The notes under the pieces were generated by a model, which saw nothing but the letters and a program-made list of their open reading frames with translations, ran no database searches and was not told the DNA's origin. A DNA stretch of 64,000 nt from Enterobacter sp. kpr-6 (lineage in GTDB: Bacteria; Pseudomonadota; Gammaproteobacteria; Enterobacterales; Enterobacteriaceae): contig NZ_FOYH01000001.1 of the NCBI RefSeq assembly GCF_900116015.1, positions 434,001 through 498,000 on the forward strand. The letters run 5' to 3'. Below, piece after piece: positions 41,294 through 54,788 of this stretch (position 1 is its first letter; every line of letters starts with the position of its first letter). Both the position numbers and the translations under genes were made by a program.

Positions 41294-41905
41294 ATGAAAA
41301 AAATTGCCATCACCTGTGCATTATTAACAAGCCTTGCAGCCAGCAACGTCTGGGCGGATGCCGCCGGCGATCTGAAAAGCCGTCTCGACAAGGTCGGCAG
41401 TTTCCACGCCAGCTTCACCCAAAAAGTGACCGATGGCAGCGGCGCTGCGGTACAGGAAGGTCAGGGCGATCTGTGGGTGAAACGTCCTAATCTGTTCAAC
41501 TGGCATATGACGCAGCCGGATGAGAGCATCCTGGTATCGGATGGTAAAACGTTGTGGTTTTACAACCCGTTTGTTGAGCAGGCCACCGCAACGAACCTGA
41601 GCTCCGCAACCGGTAACACACCGTTTATGCTGATTGCCCGGAATCAGGCCAGCGACTGGCAGCAGTATAATATTAAGCAAAATGGTGATGACTTTATCCT
41701 GGTACCGAAAGGCAACACCGGTAACCTGAAGCAGTTCACCATTAACGTCAGCCAGAACGGCACCATCAACCAGTTCAGCGCCGTTGAACAGGATGATCAG
41801 CGCAGCACATACCAGCTGCGCTCGCAACAAAACGGGGCTGTCGATTCCTCAAAATTCACCTTTACCCCGCCGCAGGGCGTAACGGTGGACGATCAACGTA
41901 AATAG
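41294..41905 (+). CDS. lolA: Outer-membrane lipoprotein carrier protein LolA
   Basis: Periplasmic chaperone that takes lipoproteins from LolCDE to LolB; 203 residues. Signal peptide [21 protein letters not shown] followed by DAAGDL (cleavage after residue 21). R64 region [12 protein letters not shown] and the hydrophobic cavity phrase [10 protein letters not shown] match the family. An ATG three bases earlier is an alternative start. rarA begins eight bases downstream. Confidence 0.96.
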   Translation: MKKIAITCALLTSLAASNVWADAAGDLKSRLDKVGSFHASFTQKVTDGSGAAVQEGQGDLWVKRPNLFNWHMTQPDESILVSDGKTLWFYNPFVEQATATNLSSATGNTPFMLIARNQASDWQQYNIKQNGDDFILVPKGNTGNLKQFTINVSQNGTINQFSAVEQDDQRSTYQLRSQQNGAVDSSKFTFTPPQGVTVDDQRK

Positions 41906-41913
41906 AGGCATGA

Positions 41914-43257
41914 GTGAGCAACCTGTCGCTCGATTTTTCAGATAATGCATTTCAACCTCTGGCCGCGCGTATGCGGCCAGAAAATTTAGCCCAGTACATT
42001 GGCCAGCAACACCTGCTGGCCGCGGGCAAACCTTTGCCACGCGCTATTGAGGCCGGGCATCTTCACTCAATGATCCTCTGGGGGCCGCCTGGCACCGGTA
42101 AAACCACGCTGGCAGAAGTTATTGGCCGCTACGCCAGTGCTGATGTTGAGCGTATTTCTGCCGTGACCTCCGGGGTAAAAGAGATCCGCGAAGCGATCGA
42201 GCGCGCACGGCAAAACCGCAACGCCGGGCGTCGCACCATTCTGTTTGTCGATGAAGTCCATCGCTTTAATAAAAGCCAGCAGGATGCATTTCTGCCGCAT
42301 ATTGAAGATGGCACGATTACTTTCATCGGCGCGACGACTGAAAACCCATCCTTTGAACTTAACTCCGCATTGCTTTCCCGCGCCCGTGTCTATCTGTTGA
42401 AATCATTAACGGTAGAAGATATCGAGCAGGTGCTCGAACAGGCGATGACCGACAGCGCCCGCGGTTACGGCGGCCAGGATATTGTACTCCCGGATGACAC
42501 CCGCAAAGCCATTGCTGAACTGGTTAACGGCGATGCAAGGCGCGCACTCAACACGCTGGAAATGATGGCGGATATGGCGGAGTTGGACGCCTCCGGCAAA
42601 CGCGTGCTCAAACAAAGTTTGCTGACCGAAATCGCCGGGGAACGCAGCGCGCGTTTTGATAATAAAGGCGATCGCTTTTACGATCTGATTTCCGCCCTGC
42701 ACAAGTCAGTGCGCGGTAGCGCCCCGGATGCGGCACTCTACTGGTATGCGCGCATCATCACCGCAGGCGGCGATCCGCTGTACGTGGCGCGCCGTTGCCT
42801 GGCTATCGCCTCAGAAGATGTTGGCAACGCCGATCCGCGCGCGATGCAGGTAGCACTTTCCGCGTGGGATTGCTTTACCCGCGTCGGCCCGGCAGAAGGG
42901 GAACGCGCCATTGCTCAGGCCATTGTCTATCTCGCCTGCGCGCCAAAAAGCAACGCCGTTTATACCGCATTCAAAGCAGCGATGGCCGACGCCCGCGAGC
43001 GTCCGGATTATGACGTGCCGGAACATTTGCGTAATGCGCCGACCAAACTGATGAAAGAAATGGGATACGGTCAGGAATACCGTTATGCTCACGACGAAGC
43101 CAACGCTTACGCGGCAGGCGAAGTCTATTTCCCGCAGGAAATAGCGCAAACACGCTACTATCATCCCACTAACAGAGGTCTTGAAGGCAAGATTGGCGAA
43201 AAGCTCGCCTGGCTGGCTGAACAGGATCATAAAAGCCCCACAAAACGCTATCGCTAA
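41914..43257 (+). CDS. rarA: Replication-associated recombination ATPase RarA
   Basis: AAA+ protein of the RarA/MgsA/WRNIP1 family that acts at stalled replication forks; 447 residues. Walker [10 protein letters not shown] near 52-60, Walker [13 protein letters not shown], sensor region [12 protein letters not shown], and the C-terminal tetramerisation domain with [18 protein letters not shown]. The start is GTG at 41914, matching the [10 protein letters not shown]-terminus. It lies between lolA and serS. Confidence 0.95.
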   Translation: MSNLSLDFSDNAFQPLAARMRPENLAQYIGQQHLLAAGKPLPRAIEAGHLHSMILWGPPGTGKTTLAEVIGRYASADVERISAVTSGVKEIREAIERARQNRNAGRRTILFVDEVHRFNKSQQDAFLPHIEDGTITFIGATTENPSFELNSALLSRARVYLLKSLTVEDIEQVLEQAMTDSARGYGGQDIVLPDDTRKAIAELVNGDARRALNTLEMMADMAELDASGKRVLKQSLLTEIAGERSARFDNKGDRFYDLISALHKSVRGSAPDAALYWYARIITAGGDPLYVARRCLAIASEDVGNADPRAMQVALSAWDCFTRVGPAEGERAIAQAIVYLACAPKSNAVYTAFKAAMADARERPDYDVPEHLRNAPTKLMKEMGYGQEYRYAHDEANAYAAGEVYFPQEIAQTRYYHPTNRGLEGKIGEKLAWLAEQDHKSPTKRYR

Positions 43258-43286
43258 GTGAGACGTTGCGGTAAGGTTATCGGTGA

Positions 43287-44642
<1,356 letters not shown>

Positions 44643-44661
44643 TCGCCAGCACTCTCCATTT

Positions 44662-44687
44662 AAAAGCGCCTGCGGGCGCTTTTTTAT
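44662..44687 (+). terminator. Intrinsic terminator after serS
   Basis: AAAAGCGCC, loop TGC, GGGCGCTTTTTTATT, 20 bases past the stop. Confidence 0.9.
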
Positions 44688-44838
44688 TGGCGCATTGACA
44701 TCAAACAATACCCACATGAAGTAAAGTTGTAATACTCACTTTGTATTAACGCAGCATAAAAAACTTAAAAATCGTTCAGTCGTTGTATTTAACACTATAT
44801 AGCGTTTGTTTTTTTGTGAGCAATCAAAGTGAGTCCCT

Positions 44839-47271
44839 ATGAAGCCAACAATTCCCTCGTTGCTGGCCGCTGAAGTTACTCGCCGGGGTTTAGTAAAAAC
44901 CACGGCGCTCGGCGGTCTGGCTGTTGCCAGCAGTACCCTGACGTTACCCTTTTCCCGCTTTGCCCGTGCGCTGACGCCGACTGAAAACGTTGAAAAAGTC
45001 GTCTGGAGCGCCTGTACCGTAAACTGCGGCAGCCGTTGCCCGCTGCGTATGCACGTCGTAAATGGCGAAATCAGCTACGTTGAAACCGACAATACCGGTG
45101 ATGATAATTACGATGGCCTGCACCAGGTGCGCGCCTGCCTGCGCGGGCGTTCAATGCGTCGTCGCGTCTATAACCCGGATCGACTCAAGTACCCGATGAA
45201 ACGCGTCGGTAAGCGTGGCGAAGGTAAATTCGAGCGTATTAGCTGGGAAGAAGCCTTCGACACCATCGCCAGCAACATGCAGCGGCTCATCAAAGACTAC
45301 GGCAACGAATCGATCTACCTGAACTACGGCACCGGCACGCTCGGCGGCACCTTAACCCGTTCATGGCCGCCAGGAAAAACGCTGATCGCGCGGCTGATGA
45401 ACTGCTGTGGCGGCTATCTCAATCACTACGGTGATTACTCTACGGCGCAAATTGCGGCGGGCCTGAATTACACTTACGGCGGATGGGCCGATGGCAACAG
45501 CCCGTCCGACATCGAAAACAGCCAGTTAGTGGTGCTGTTCGGGAATAACCCTGGCGAAACGCGCATGAGCGGCGGTGGGGTAACCTACTACATTGAGCAG
45601 GCACGACAAAAATCGAATGCCCGCATGATCATCATTGATCCGCGCTATACCGATACCGGGGCCGGGCGCGAAGATGAATGGATCCCCATTCGTCCCGGCA
45701 CTGATGCCGCGCTGGTGGCGGGTCTGGCCTGGGTGTTGATTAACGAAAACCTGGTCGATCAACCGTTCCTCGATAAATACTGCGTCGGCTACGACGAGAA
45801 AACCCTGCCAGCAGATGCGCCCGCTAACGGCCATTACAAAGCGTATATTTTAGGGCAGGGTGCAGACGGCATCGCCAAAACACCGGAATGGGCTGCGCAA
45901 ATCACCGGCATTCCGACCTCACGGATCGTCAAACTGGCACGTGAAATCGGCCAGGCAAAACCGGCATTTATCTCCCAGGGCTGGGGGCCGCAGCGTCATT
46001 CCAACGGTGAGTTAGTCTCCCGCGCTATCGCCATGCTACCGATTCTGACCGGCAACGTAGGTATTAACGGTGGCAACAGCGGCGCGCGGGAAGGCTCTTA
46101 TTCGCTGCCGTTTGAACGGATGCCAACGCTGGAAAACCCGGTCGCCACCAGCATTTCCATGTTTATGTGGACGGATGCCATTGAGCGCGGCCCTGAAATG
46201 ACCGCCACCCGCGACGGCGTGCGCGGCAAAGACAAGCTCGACGTGCCGATTAAAATGGTCTGGAACTACGCCAGTAACTGTCTTATCAACCAGCATTCAG
46301 AAATTAACCGCACCCATGACATTCTTCAGGATGAGAAAAAGTGCGAACTGATTGTGGTGGTGGACTGCCATATGACCTCGTCGGCGAAGTACGCCGATAT
46401 CATCCTCCCGGACTGCACGGCGTCTGAGCAGATGGATTTCGCCCTCGATGCCTCCTGCGGCAATATGGATTATGTGATTTTTGCCGATCAGGTCATCAAA
46501 CCGCGCTTTGAATGTAAAACCATTTATGAGATGACCACCGAGCTGGCGAAGCGCATGGGCGTGGAAGCCCGCTTCACCGAGGGGCGCACGCAGGAAGGCT
46601 GGATGCGCCATCTTTATGAGCAATCCCGCGCAGCCCTCCCGGCGCTGCCCTCGTTTGATGAGTTCCGCAAACAGGGGATCTTCAAACAGCGCGACCCGGA
46701 AGGCCACCATGTGGCATACCGCGAGTTCCGCGCCGATCCGCAGGCCAATCCGCTGACCACCCCATCCGGCAAAATTGAAATCTACTCCGCACAACTGGCT
46801 GAGATCGCTGCCACCTGGCAACTGGATAAGGACGATGTTATCGATCCGCTTCCGGTCTACAGCCCCGGCTTTGAAAGCTACCGCGATCCGCTGACCAAAG
46901 ATTACCCGCTCCAGTTAACCGGGTTTCACTACAAAGCACGTACCCACTCCACCTATGGCAACGTGGACGTGCTGAAAGCGGCCTGCCGCCAGGAAATGTG
47001 GATTAATCCGCTCGATGCGCAGTCACGCGGGATCGCTAATGGCGACAAAGTGCGCATTTCTAACGGGCGTGGTGAAGTGCACATTGAAGCGAAGGTCACG
47101 CCGCGCATTATCCCTGGCGTGGTGGCGCTGGGCGAGGGGGCCTGGTACGACCCGGATGAGAAGGGCATTGATAAAGCAGGCAGTATTAATGTGCTCACCA
47201 CGCAGCGTCCGTCGCCGCTGGCGAAGGGCAATCCGTCGCACAGCAATCTCGTCCAGGTCGCTAAGGTTTAA
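44839..47271 (+). CDS. dmsA: DMSO reductase catalytic subunit DmsA
   Basis: Molybdenum enzyme of anaerobic respiration reducing dimethyl sulfoxide and related N- and S-oxides; 810 residues. Twin-arginine signal TRRGLVKTTALGG at 14-26, cleaved near ARA. The [4Fe-4S] site is CTVNCGSRC and, further on, RACLRGRS. The molybdenum ligand is the serine in GDYSTAQI. Bis-MGD motifs NPGETRMSGGG and DPRYTDTGAG are present. It is translated just before dmsB and dmsC. Confidence 0.96.
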   Translation: MKPTIPSLLAAEVTRRGLVKTTALGGLAVASSTLTLPFSRFARALTPTENVEKVVWSACTVNCGSRCPLRMHVVNGEISYVETDNTGDDNYDGLHQVRACLRGRSMRRRVYNPDRLKYPMKRVGKRGEGKFERISWEEAFDTIASNMQRLIKDYGNESIYLNYGTGTLGGTLTRSWPPGKTLIARLMNCCGGYLNHYGDYSTAQIAAGLNYTYGGWADGNSPSDIENSQLVVLFGNNPGETRMSGGGVTYYIEQARQKSNARMIIIDPRYTDTGAGREDEWIPIRPGTDAALVAGLAWVLINENLVDQPFLDKYCVGYDEKTLPADAPANGHYKAYILGQGADGIAKTPEWAAQITGIPTSRIVKLAREIGQAKPAFISQGWGPQRHSNGELVSRAIAMLPILTGNVGINGGNSGAREGSYSLPFERMPTLENPVATSISMFMWTDAIERGPEMTATRDGVRGKDKLDVPIKMVWNYASNCLINQHSEINRTHDILQDEKKCELIVVVDCHMTSSAKYADIILPDCTASEQMDFALDASCGNMDYVIFADQVIKPRFECKTIYEMTTELAKRMGVEARFTEGRTQEGWMRHLYEQSRAALPALPSFDEFRKQGIFKQRDPEGHHVAYREFRADPQANPLTTPSGKIEIYSAQLAEIAATWQLDKDDVIDPLPVYSPGFESYRDPLTKDYPLQLTGFHYKARTHSTYGNVDVLKAACRQEMWINPLDAQSRGIANGDKVRISNGRGEVHIEAKVTPRIIPGVVALGEGAWYDPDEKGIDKAGSINVLTTQRPSPLAKGNPSHSNLVQVAKV

Positions 47272-47281
47272 GGAGTAACCG

Positions 47282-47899
47282 ATGACTGTTCAGTATGGTT
47301 TTTACGTCGATTCCAGCCGCTGCACCGGGTGCAAAACCTGCGAGCTGGCCTGCAAGGATTACAAAGATTTGACCCCCGACGTCAGTTTCCGCCGCATTTA
47401 TGAATACGCGGGCGGCGACTGGCAGGAAGATAACGGCGTCTGGCACCAGAATGTCTTTGCCTCCTATCTGTCGATTGCCTGCAACCACTGCGAAGATCCG
47501 GCCTGCACCAAAGTCTGCCCGAGCGGGGCGATGCACAAGCGCGAGGACGGGTTTGTGGTGGTCAATGAAGACGTGTGTATCGGCTGCCGCTACTGCCATA
47601 TGGCCTGTCCGTATGGCGCGCCGCAGTACAACGCCGCCAAAGGCCATATGACCAAATGCGACGGCTGCCACTCGCGGGTGATGGACGGCAAGAAACCGAT
47701 CTGCGTCGAGTCCTGCCCGCTGCGCGCGCTGGATTTCGCCCCGATTGACGAACTGCGTCAAAAATACGGCACGCTGGATGCGGTCGCGCCGCTGCCCGCC
47801 GGGCGCTTCACTAAGCCCAACCTGGTGATTAAACCCAACGCCAACAGCCGCCCGACCGGGGACAAAACCGGCTATCTGGCTAACCCGCAGGAGGTGTGA
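47282..47899 (+). CDS. dmsB: DMSO reductase iron-sulfur subunit DmsB
   Basis: Electron-transfer subunit with four [4Fe-4S] clusters, 205 residues. Sixteen cysteines fall in the usual groups: CTGCKTCELAC, CNHCEDPACTKVC, CIGCRYCHMAC and CDGCHSRV with CVESC. It has no signal of its own and is exported with DmsA. Start 11 bases after dmsA with an AAGGAG site; dmsC begins two bases after its stop. Confidence 0.96.
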   Translation: MTVQYGFYVDSSRCTGCKTCELACKDYKDLTPDVSFRRIYEYAGGDWQEDNGVWHQNVFASYLSIACNHCEDPACTKVCPSGAMHKREDGFVVVNEDVCIGCRYCHMACPYGAPQYNAAKGHMTKCDGCHSRVMDGKKPICVESCPLRALDFAPIDELRQKYGTLDAVAPLPAGRFTKPNLVIKPNANSRPTGDKTGYLANPQEV

Positions 47900-47900
47900 G

Positions 47901-48764
47901 ATGGGAAACGGATGGCATGAATGGCCGCTGATGATCTTTACTGTGCTCGGACAGTGCGTGGCGGGCGGATTTATTGTCCTCACCTTTGCGCTGCTGCGTG
48001 GGCGACAAACGGATACCCAGCGGCACCGCATTATCCGCACCATGTTCGGGCTGTGGGTGCTGATGGGCATCGGTTTTGCCGCGTCTATGTTGCACCTGGG
48101 TTCGCCGCTGCGCGCACTGAACTCGCTCAACCGAATCGGCAGTTCGGCACTCAGCAATGAGATTGCCGCCGGCTCGCTGTTTTTTGCCGTCGGCGGGCTC
48201 GGCTGGCTGTTAGCGGTATTCAAAAAACTGCCGCCTCCGCTGTACCGTGTCTGGCTGCTAATTACGGCGGTGCTGGGCGTGGTATTTGTCTGGATGATGG
48301 GACGGGTGTATGACTCCATCGACACGGTGCCCACCTGGTTTACGCTGTGGACGCCGCTGGGCTTTTTCCTGACGATGTTCACCGGCGGCCCGCTGCTCGG
48401 CTACCTGCTGCTGCGTCTGGCAGGGTATCAGGCCTGCGCCATGCGCGGATTACCGGTGGTCACGCTGCTGGCGCTGGTGGCAAGCCTGGCAGTGGCTGTG
48501 ATGCAGGGCATCGGGCTGGGGACTATCTCCAGTTCCGTCGCCCAGGCAGGCAGCCTGGTGCCCGACTATGGCGAGTTAATGGTCTGGCGTGCGGGACTGT
48601 TACTGGTGGCTCTTGGCATCTGGGTTCTGCCTCAGCGCAGAAACAGCCTGCCGGGACTGCCCGTGCTGTCGCTGGCTTTTGTTCTGCTGCTCGCGGGTGA
48701 GTTGATTGGCCGTGGCGTCTTTTATGGTCTGCATATGACCGTGGGCGTGGCGGTCGCCGGATAA
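47901..48764 (+). CDS. dmsC: DMSO reductase membrane anchor DmsC
   Basis: Inner-membrane subunit that oxidises menaquinol and anchors DmsAB; 287 residues with eight hydrophobic segments. NrfD/DmsC family. The N-terminus MGNGWHEWPLMIFTVLGQC carries the histidine-containing stretch expected for quinol oxidation. End of the dms operon; a hairpin follows. Confidence 0.95.
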   Translation: MGNGWHEWPLMIFTVLGQCVAGGFIVLTFALLRGRQTDTQRHRIIRTMFGLWVLMGIGFAASMLHLGSPLRALNSLNRIGSSALSNEIAAGSLFFAVGGLGWLLAVFKKLPPPLYRVWLLITAVLGVVFVWMMGRVYDSIDTVPTWFTLWTPLGFFLTMFTGGPLLGYLLLRLAGYQACAMRGLPVVTLLALVASLAVAVMQGIGLGTISSSVAQAGSLVPDYGELMVWRAGLLLVALGIWVLPQRRNSLPGLPVLSLAFVLLLAGELIGRGVFYGLHMTVGVAVAG

Positions 48765-48775
48765 GCCTTCTGCAT

Positions 48776-48806
48776 TCACCGGGGCTGCGGTCCCGGTGAT
48801 GTTATT
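48776..48806 (+). terminator. Hairpin after dmsC
   Basis: TCACCGGG at 48776-48783 pairs with CCCGGTGA at 48792-48799, followed by TGTTATTTT. It is the likely end of dmsABC. The rest of the 263-bp gap to ycaD is AT-rich and should hold the ycaD promoter. Confidence 0.65.
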
Positions 48807-49027
48807 TTGATGAAATATTTCAACTGACCGCTGCGAGTGATTCATAATATTAATCTTATAAATCAGCGTGATGATTAAGCGCATTTGACGATCCCCGCTG
48901 CGTTGCATCAGTAATTTCAATCGACGCCGATAAAAGCAGCAGAATTGACATTTTGTGTGGATTGACAAAGTTTTAGCGAGTGGCATGATGCGCTCGAATT
49001 CTGAACTTCCTCACGGTTTTATCATCC

Positions 49028-50176
49028 ATGTCTACGTATACCCGGCCAGTGCAATTGCTGCTCTGTGGCCTGCTGCTTTTGACCCTGGCGATTGCGACGC
49101 TCAACACGCTCGTCCCGCTCTGGCTCGCCCATGAACATCTGCCAACCTGGCAGGTCGGGATGGTCGGGTCTGCCTTTTTCACCGGTAATCTTATCGGTAC
49201 TCTCATGACCGGGCGCTTAATTAAACGCATAGGATTTAACCGCAGCTATTACATCGCCTCGCTGGTCTTTGCCGCAGGGTGCGTGGGGCTGGGCATTACG
49301 GTGGGCTTCTGGAGCTGGATGATATGGCGTTTTATCGCCGGTATCGGCTGCGCGATGATTTGGGTGGTCGTGGAAAGTGCGCTGATGTGTAGCGGGACGT
49401 CACGCAATCGCGGACGTCTGCTCGCCGCTTATATGATGGTGTACTACGTGGGCACCGTTCTCGGTCAGCTGATGGTCAGCAAACTCTCCACAGAACTGAT
49501 GCACGTTCTGCCGTGGGTGACCGGACTGGTGCTGGCGGCGATCCTGCCGCTGCTGTTTACCCGCATTGTGAACGCGCACAGTGAGCATCAGGAAGCCACT
49601 ACCATCTGGCCAATGCTGCGACTGCGCCAGGCGCGCCTTGGCGTCAACGGCTGCATTATTTCGGGAATAGTGCTTGGCTCACTCTATGGATTGATGCCGC
49701 TCTATCTTAATCACCGTGGCGTGAGCGATGCCGGCATTGGTTTCTGGATGGCGGTCATGGTCAGCGCCGGGATTGTCGGTCAGTGGCCGATAGGACGTCT
49801 GGCAGATCGCTTTGGTCGCCTACTGGTATTGCGCGTGCAGGTTTTCGTGGTGATCATCGGCTGCTTTGCGATGTTAAGCAATGCGGCCATGGCTCCGGCA
49901 CTGTTTGTGCTGGGTGCAGCGGGCTTTACGCTTTATCCAGTGGCGATGGCCTGGGCCTGTGAGAAAGTGGAACATCATCAACTGGTGGCCATGAATCAGG
50001 CGTTGCTGCTCAGCTATACCGTCGGCAGCCTCCTGGGGCCAACTCTGACCTCCATGCTGATGCAAAGCTATTCCGATAGCCTGCTGTTTATCATGATCGC
50101 CAGCGTGTCGTTTATCTATCTCCTGATGCTGCTGCGAAAAGCGGGTCAGCATCCAACCCCTGTGGCGCACGCCTGA
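49028..50176 (+). CDS. ycaD: MFS transporter YcaD
   Basis: Major facilitator superfamily protein, 382 residues with twelve hydrophobic segments. The loop 2-3 signature reads [13 protein letters not shown] and the corresponding loop 8-9 [10 protein letters not shown]. Substrate unknown. It is convergent with pflA. In K-12, ycaM, ycaN and ycaK lie between ycaD and pflA; here they are adjacent, with a bidirectional terminator between. Confidence 0.93.
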   Translation: MSTYTRPVQLLLCGLLLLTLAIATLNTLVPLWLAHEHLPTWQVGMVGSAFFTGNLIGTLMTGRLIKRIGFNRSYYIASLVFAAGCVGLGITVGFWSWMIWRFIAGIGCAMIWVVVESALMCSGTSRNRGRLLAAYMMVYYVGTVLGQLMVSKLSTELMHVLPWVTGLVLAAILPLLFTRIVNAHSEHQEATTIWPMLRLRQARLGVNGCIISGIVLGSLYGLMPLYLNHRGVSDAGIGFWMAVMVSAGIVGQWPIGRLADRFGRLLVLRVQVFVVIIGCFAMLSNAAMAPALFVLGAAGFTLYPVAMAWACEKVEHHQLVAMNQALLLSYTVGSLLGPTLTSMLMQSYSDSLLFIMIASVSFIYLLMLLRKAGQHPTPVAHA

Positions 50177-50179
50177 TAT

Positions 50180-50206
50180 AAAAAAGCCTGTCGATGACAG
50201 GCTTAT
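50180..50206. terminator. Terminator between ycaD and pflA
   Basis: AAGCCTGTC at 50184-50192, loop GAT, GACAGGCTT at 50196-50204, preceded by an A-run. The A-run suggests stronger action on minus-strand (pflA) transcripts. Confidence 0.75.
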
Positions 50207-50261
50207 GAGTGTTCAGTGCTCATGTTTGCCAGGTATGCGTAGCGCCGCCTGGCAGACAAAC

Positions 50262-51002
50262 TCAGTACATGACTTTGTGACCGTACTGTTCCAGGATGCC
50301 TTTAACGCGATCCATGGTCTCTTTTTTCGGCGGATGGATGCCATCCAGTTTGTATTCTTCGCCCATCGCCACCCATTTATGTTTACCCAGCTCGTGATAG
50401 GGCAGCAGCTCGATTTTCTCGACATTGCCCATGTCACGGGTGAATTCCCCGAGGCGATGCGCCGAATCATCATCATCTGACCAGCCCGGCACCACAACGT
50501 AGCGGATCCAGACTTTAATATTTTTGTTCGACAGGTATTTGGCGAATTCGAGCGTGCGGTGGTTAGACACGCCAACCAGATTCTGGTGGATCTCATCGTT
50601 CATCTGCTTGAGATCGAGCATCACCAGGTCAGTAACCTCCAGCAGTTCATCAATCACCGGATCGTAGCGACGGACAAAGCCGTTGGTATCCAGACAGGTG
50701 TGAATGCCTTCTTCGTGGCAGGCGCGGAACCAGTCGCGGACGAACTCTGCCTGGAGAATAGCCTCGCCACCGGATGCCGTTACGCCGCCGCCGGAAGCGT
50801 TCATAAAGTGGCGATAGGTCACCACTTCTTTCATTAGCTCTTCCACGGTAATTTCTTTCCCGCCATGCGTATCCCAGGTATCCCGGTTATGGCAGTACAG
50901 GCAGCGCATCAGGCAGCCCTGAAGAAAGGTGATAAAGCGAATGCCCGGGCCATCAACTGTGCCACAGGATTCAAATGAGTGAATGCGACCGATAACTGAC
51001 AT
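50262..51002 (-). CDS. pflA: Pyruvate formate-lyase-activating enzyme PflA
   Basis: Radical-SAM enzyme that creates the glycyl radical on PflB; 246 residues. The cluster motif is C30-LMR-C34-LY-C37. SAM contacts include [14 protein letters not shown] and the [10 protein letters not shown] region. Start at 51002 gives [12 protein letters not shown]; an ATG at 51029 adds nine unsupported residues. It follows pflB on the minus strand, after a terminator-like hairpin. Confidence 0.96.
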   Translation of the reverse strand: MSVIGRIHSFESCGTVDGPGIRFITFLQGCLMRCLYCHNRDTWDTHGGKEITVEELMKEVVTYRHFMNASGGGVTASGGEAILQAEFVRDWFRACHEEGIHTCLDTNGFVRRYDPVIDELLEVTDLVMLDLKQMNDEIHQNLVGVSNHRTLEFAKYLSNKNIKVWIRYVVVPGWSDDDDSAHRLGEFTRDMGNVEKIELLPYHELGKHKWVAMGEEYKLDGIHPPKKETMDRVKGILEQYGHKVMY

Positions 51003-51135
51003 TGCGATGTATCTCCAGGTGTGGTTCATCCGGAACCTGTTTTTGCACAGCTCAATCCGGCTGTGTTAAGTCTGTTTTGGCAAGTGCCTGAATAGACAGT
51101 TGGCAAAGCAGGCTCGTTGGAGAAGAGGGGCTTGT

Positions 51136-51165
51136 TAAAAAGGCCCCACGAATGTGGAGCCTTTA
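51136..51165 (-). terminator. Hairpin terminator after pflB
   Basis: Minus strand: AGGCTCCAC, loop ATTC, GTGGGGCCT, then TTTTT. It lies between pflB and pflA, so pflA may rely partly on its own promoter in the 190-bp gap. Confidence 0.78.
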
Positions 51166-51193
51166 TTGTACGCTTTTTCAGCCAGACTTGAAA

Positions 51194-53476
<2,283 letters not shown>

Positions 53477-53527
53477 GTAACACCTACCTTCTTAAGTGGA
53501 TTTTTTATTTACTGCCTGAAACAACCA

Positions 53528-54385
53528 TTAATGATGATCGTCGCCACGCAGGTAAATGACCCAGTATGTCAACCCAACGAGTAAACCCCCACCGATGATG
53601 TTCCCGATTGTTACCGGAATCAGATTGTCTGTGATGAAGTTCATTACTGTCAGGTGAGAAAAATTCTCCGGAGACGAACCAACTGCGGTCCAGAATTCCG
53701 GTGTCGCAAAGTGGCGGATTACGATACCCATTGGGATCATAAACATGTTGGCGATGCTGTGCTCAAAACCGCTTGCGACAAACATACCAACGGGTAAAAG
53801 CATGATGAACGACTTGTCCATCAGGCTACGGCCAGAGTAGCTCATCCACACCGCCAGACAGACCATCAGGTTCGCCAGGATACCCAGTGCCACGGCTTCA
53901 ATAAATGTGTGATGCAGCTTATGGTCGGCGGTTTGCAGAACGTTAAGTCCCCATCCGCCATTGGCGACCATATATTCGCCAGATAACCACATCAACAGTA
54001 CGAATAATAGCGCACCCACCAGGTTCCCGACATAGACGTTTAACCAGTTACGTCCCAGTTGGCCCCAGGTGATGCGTCCGCTGGCTTTAGCCACGACGAT
54101 AAGCACTGTTGAAGTAAACAGGTCAGCGCCACAGATGACGCAAAGGATCAAGCCCAGTGAGAAGCACAGGCCGCCAATCAGTTTGGCGATGCCGTAGGGC
54201 ATGGTCGCCGTGCCGGTGGTGGCAGTGATATAGAACACGAAGGCGATGGAGATAAAAACGCCCGCGGTGATCGCCAGATAAAAGGTTTTCAGCGGATGTT
54301 TTGTTGCTTTATAGACGCCTGCTTCTTCGGCCACTTTGGCCATCGCAGGAGGAAGCAATATATCAAAAGGGTTGTCAGCTTTCAC
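53528..54385 (-). CDS. focA: Formate channel FocA
   Basis: Pentameric formate/nitrite-type channel of the inner membrane, moving formate made by PflB; 285 residues. Six helices, with the FNT phrases GADLFTSTVLIVVAKASGR and FVASGFEHSIANMFMIP; the H in GFEHSIANM is the gating histidine. The start is GTG at 54385, giving MKADNPFDILL as in E. coli. The open frame continues upstream to 54487 but that part crosses the promoter and FNR site. Confidence 0.95.
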   Translation of the reverse strand: MKADNPFDILLPPAMAKVAEEAGVYKATKHPLKTFYLAITAGVFISIAFVFYITATTGTATMPYGIAKLIGGLCFSLGLILCVICGADLFTSTVLIVVAKASGRITWGQLGRNWLNVYVGNLVGALLFVLLMWLSGEYMVANGGWGLNVLQTADHKLHHTFIEAVALGILANLMVCLAVWMSYSGRSLMDKSFIMLLPVGMFVASGFEHSIANMFMIPMGIVIRHFATPEFWTAVGSSPENFSHLTVMNFITDNLIPVTIGNIIGGGLLVGLTYWVIYLRGDDHH

Positions 54386-54445
54386 ACTAACTCTCTCTTT
54401 ATTAAGTCGGCGACGAGATACTAACAAAGCATTATAGAAGAGAAT

Positions 54446-54459
54446 TTGATATGGATCAT
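54446..54459 (-). promoter_or_regulatory. FNR box upstream of focA-pflB
   Basis: TTGAT-ATGG-ATCAT matches the FNR consensus TTGAT-N4-ATCAA in nine of ten positions. A minus-strand -10, TAGTAT (54418-54423), would put the start near 54411, placing the box at about -41.5, the class II activation position. FNR activates the pfl operon in E. coli. Confidence 0.78.
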
Positions 54460-54710
54460 ATCTCGCCTGGCTTATAGGCCCGCACACTGTATGGTTTTAC
54501 GGCAAATGCGGAGTAAAGTGTTGATTATGCAAATAAAAATAAATTTTAAAGTTTATGCAAAGAGTTGAATATTTTTATACGCGCTCCCATCTAACAGTTA
54601 ATTAAAATGGAGTAATTGCCTCTAAAAGTAACAATTATGCCTGGGTACATAAATAATATTCACCCATAATTAACTTAATTATTACATTTGGCATTCATTG
54701 CCGAAATTAT

Positions 54711-54738
54711 AAAAAACGGGGCAATGAAATTGCCCCGT
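54711..54738 (-). terminator. Intrinsic terminator after ycaO
   Basis: Minus strand: ACGGGGCAA, short loop, TTGCCCCGT, then TTTTTT, about 50 bases past the ycaO stop. Confidence 0.85.
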
Positions 54739-54788
54739 AATATAGCCTTAACCCAGGCTTAAGCCTACTGCTTGTAATGTTATTTTAC

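Larger units (their letters stand above)
54386..54788. other. focA upstream region
   Basis: 403-bp AT-rich gap without a gene. It holds the focA promoter with an FNR site, an AT-rich upstream tract (54530-54700) likely to bind ArcA or IHF, and the ycaO terminator at its far end. Confidence 0.65.

Noticed and set aside
44700-44838. FNR box for dmsABC
   Set aside because: Anaerobic activation is expected from E. coli, but no sequence close to TTGAT-N4-ATCAA was seen, so nothing is claimed.
47261-48382. 373-codon open frame opposite dmsB and dmsC
   Set aside because: Spans two conserved genes antisense and resembles no known protein.
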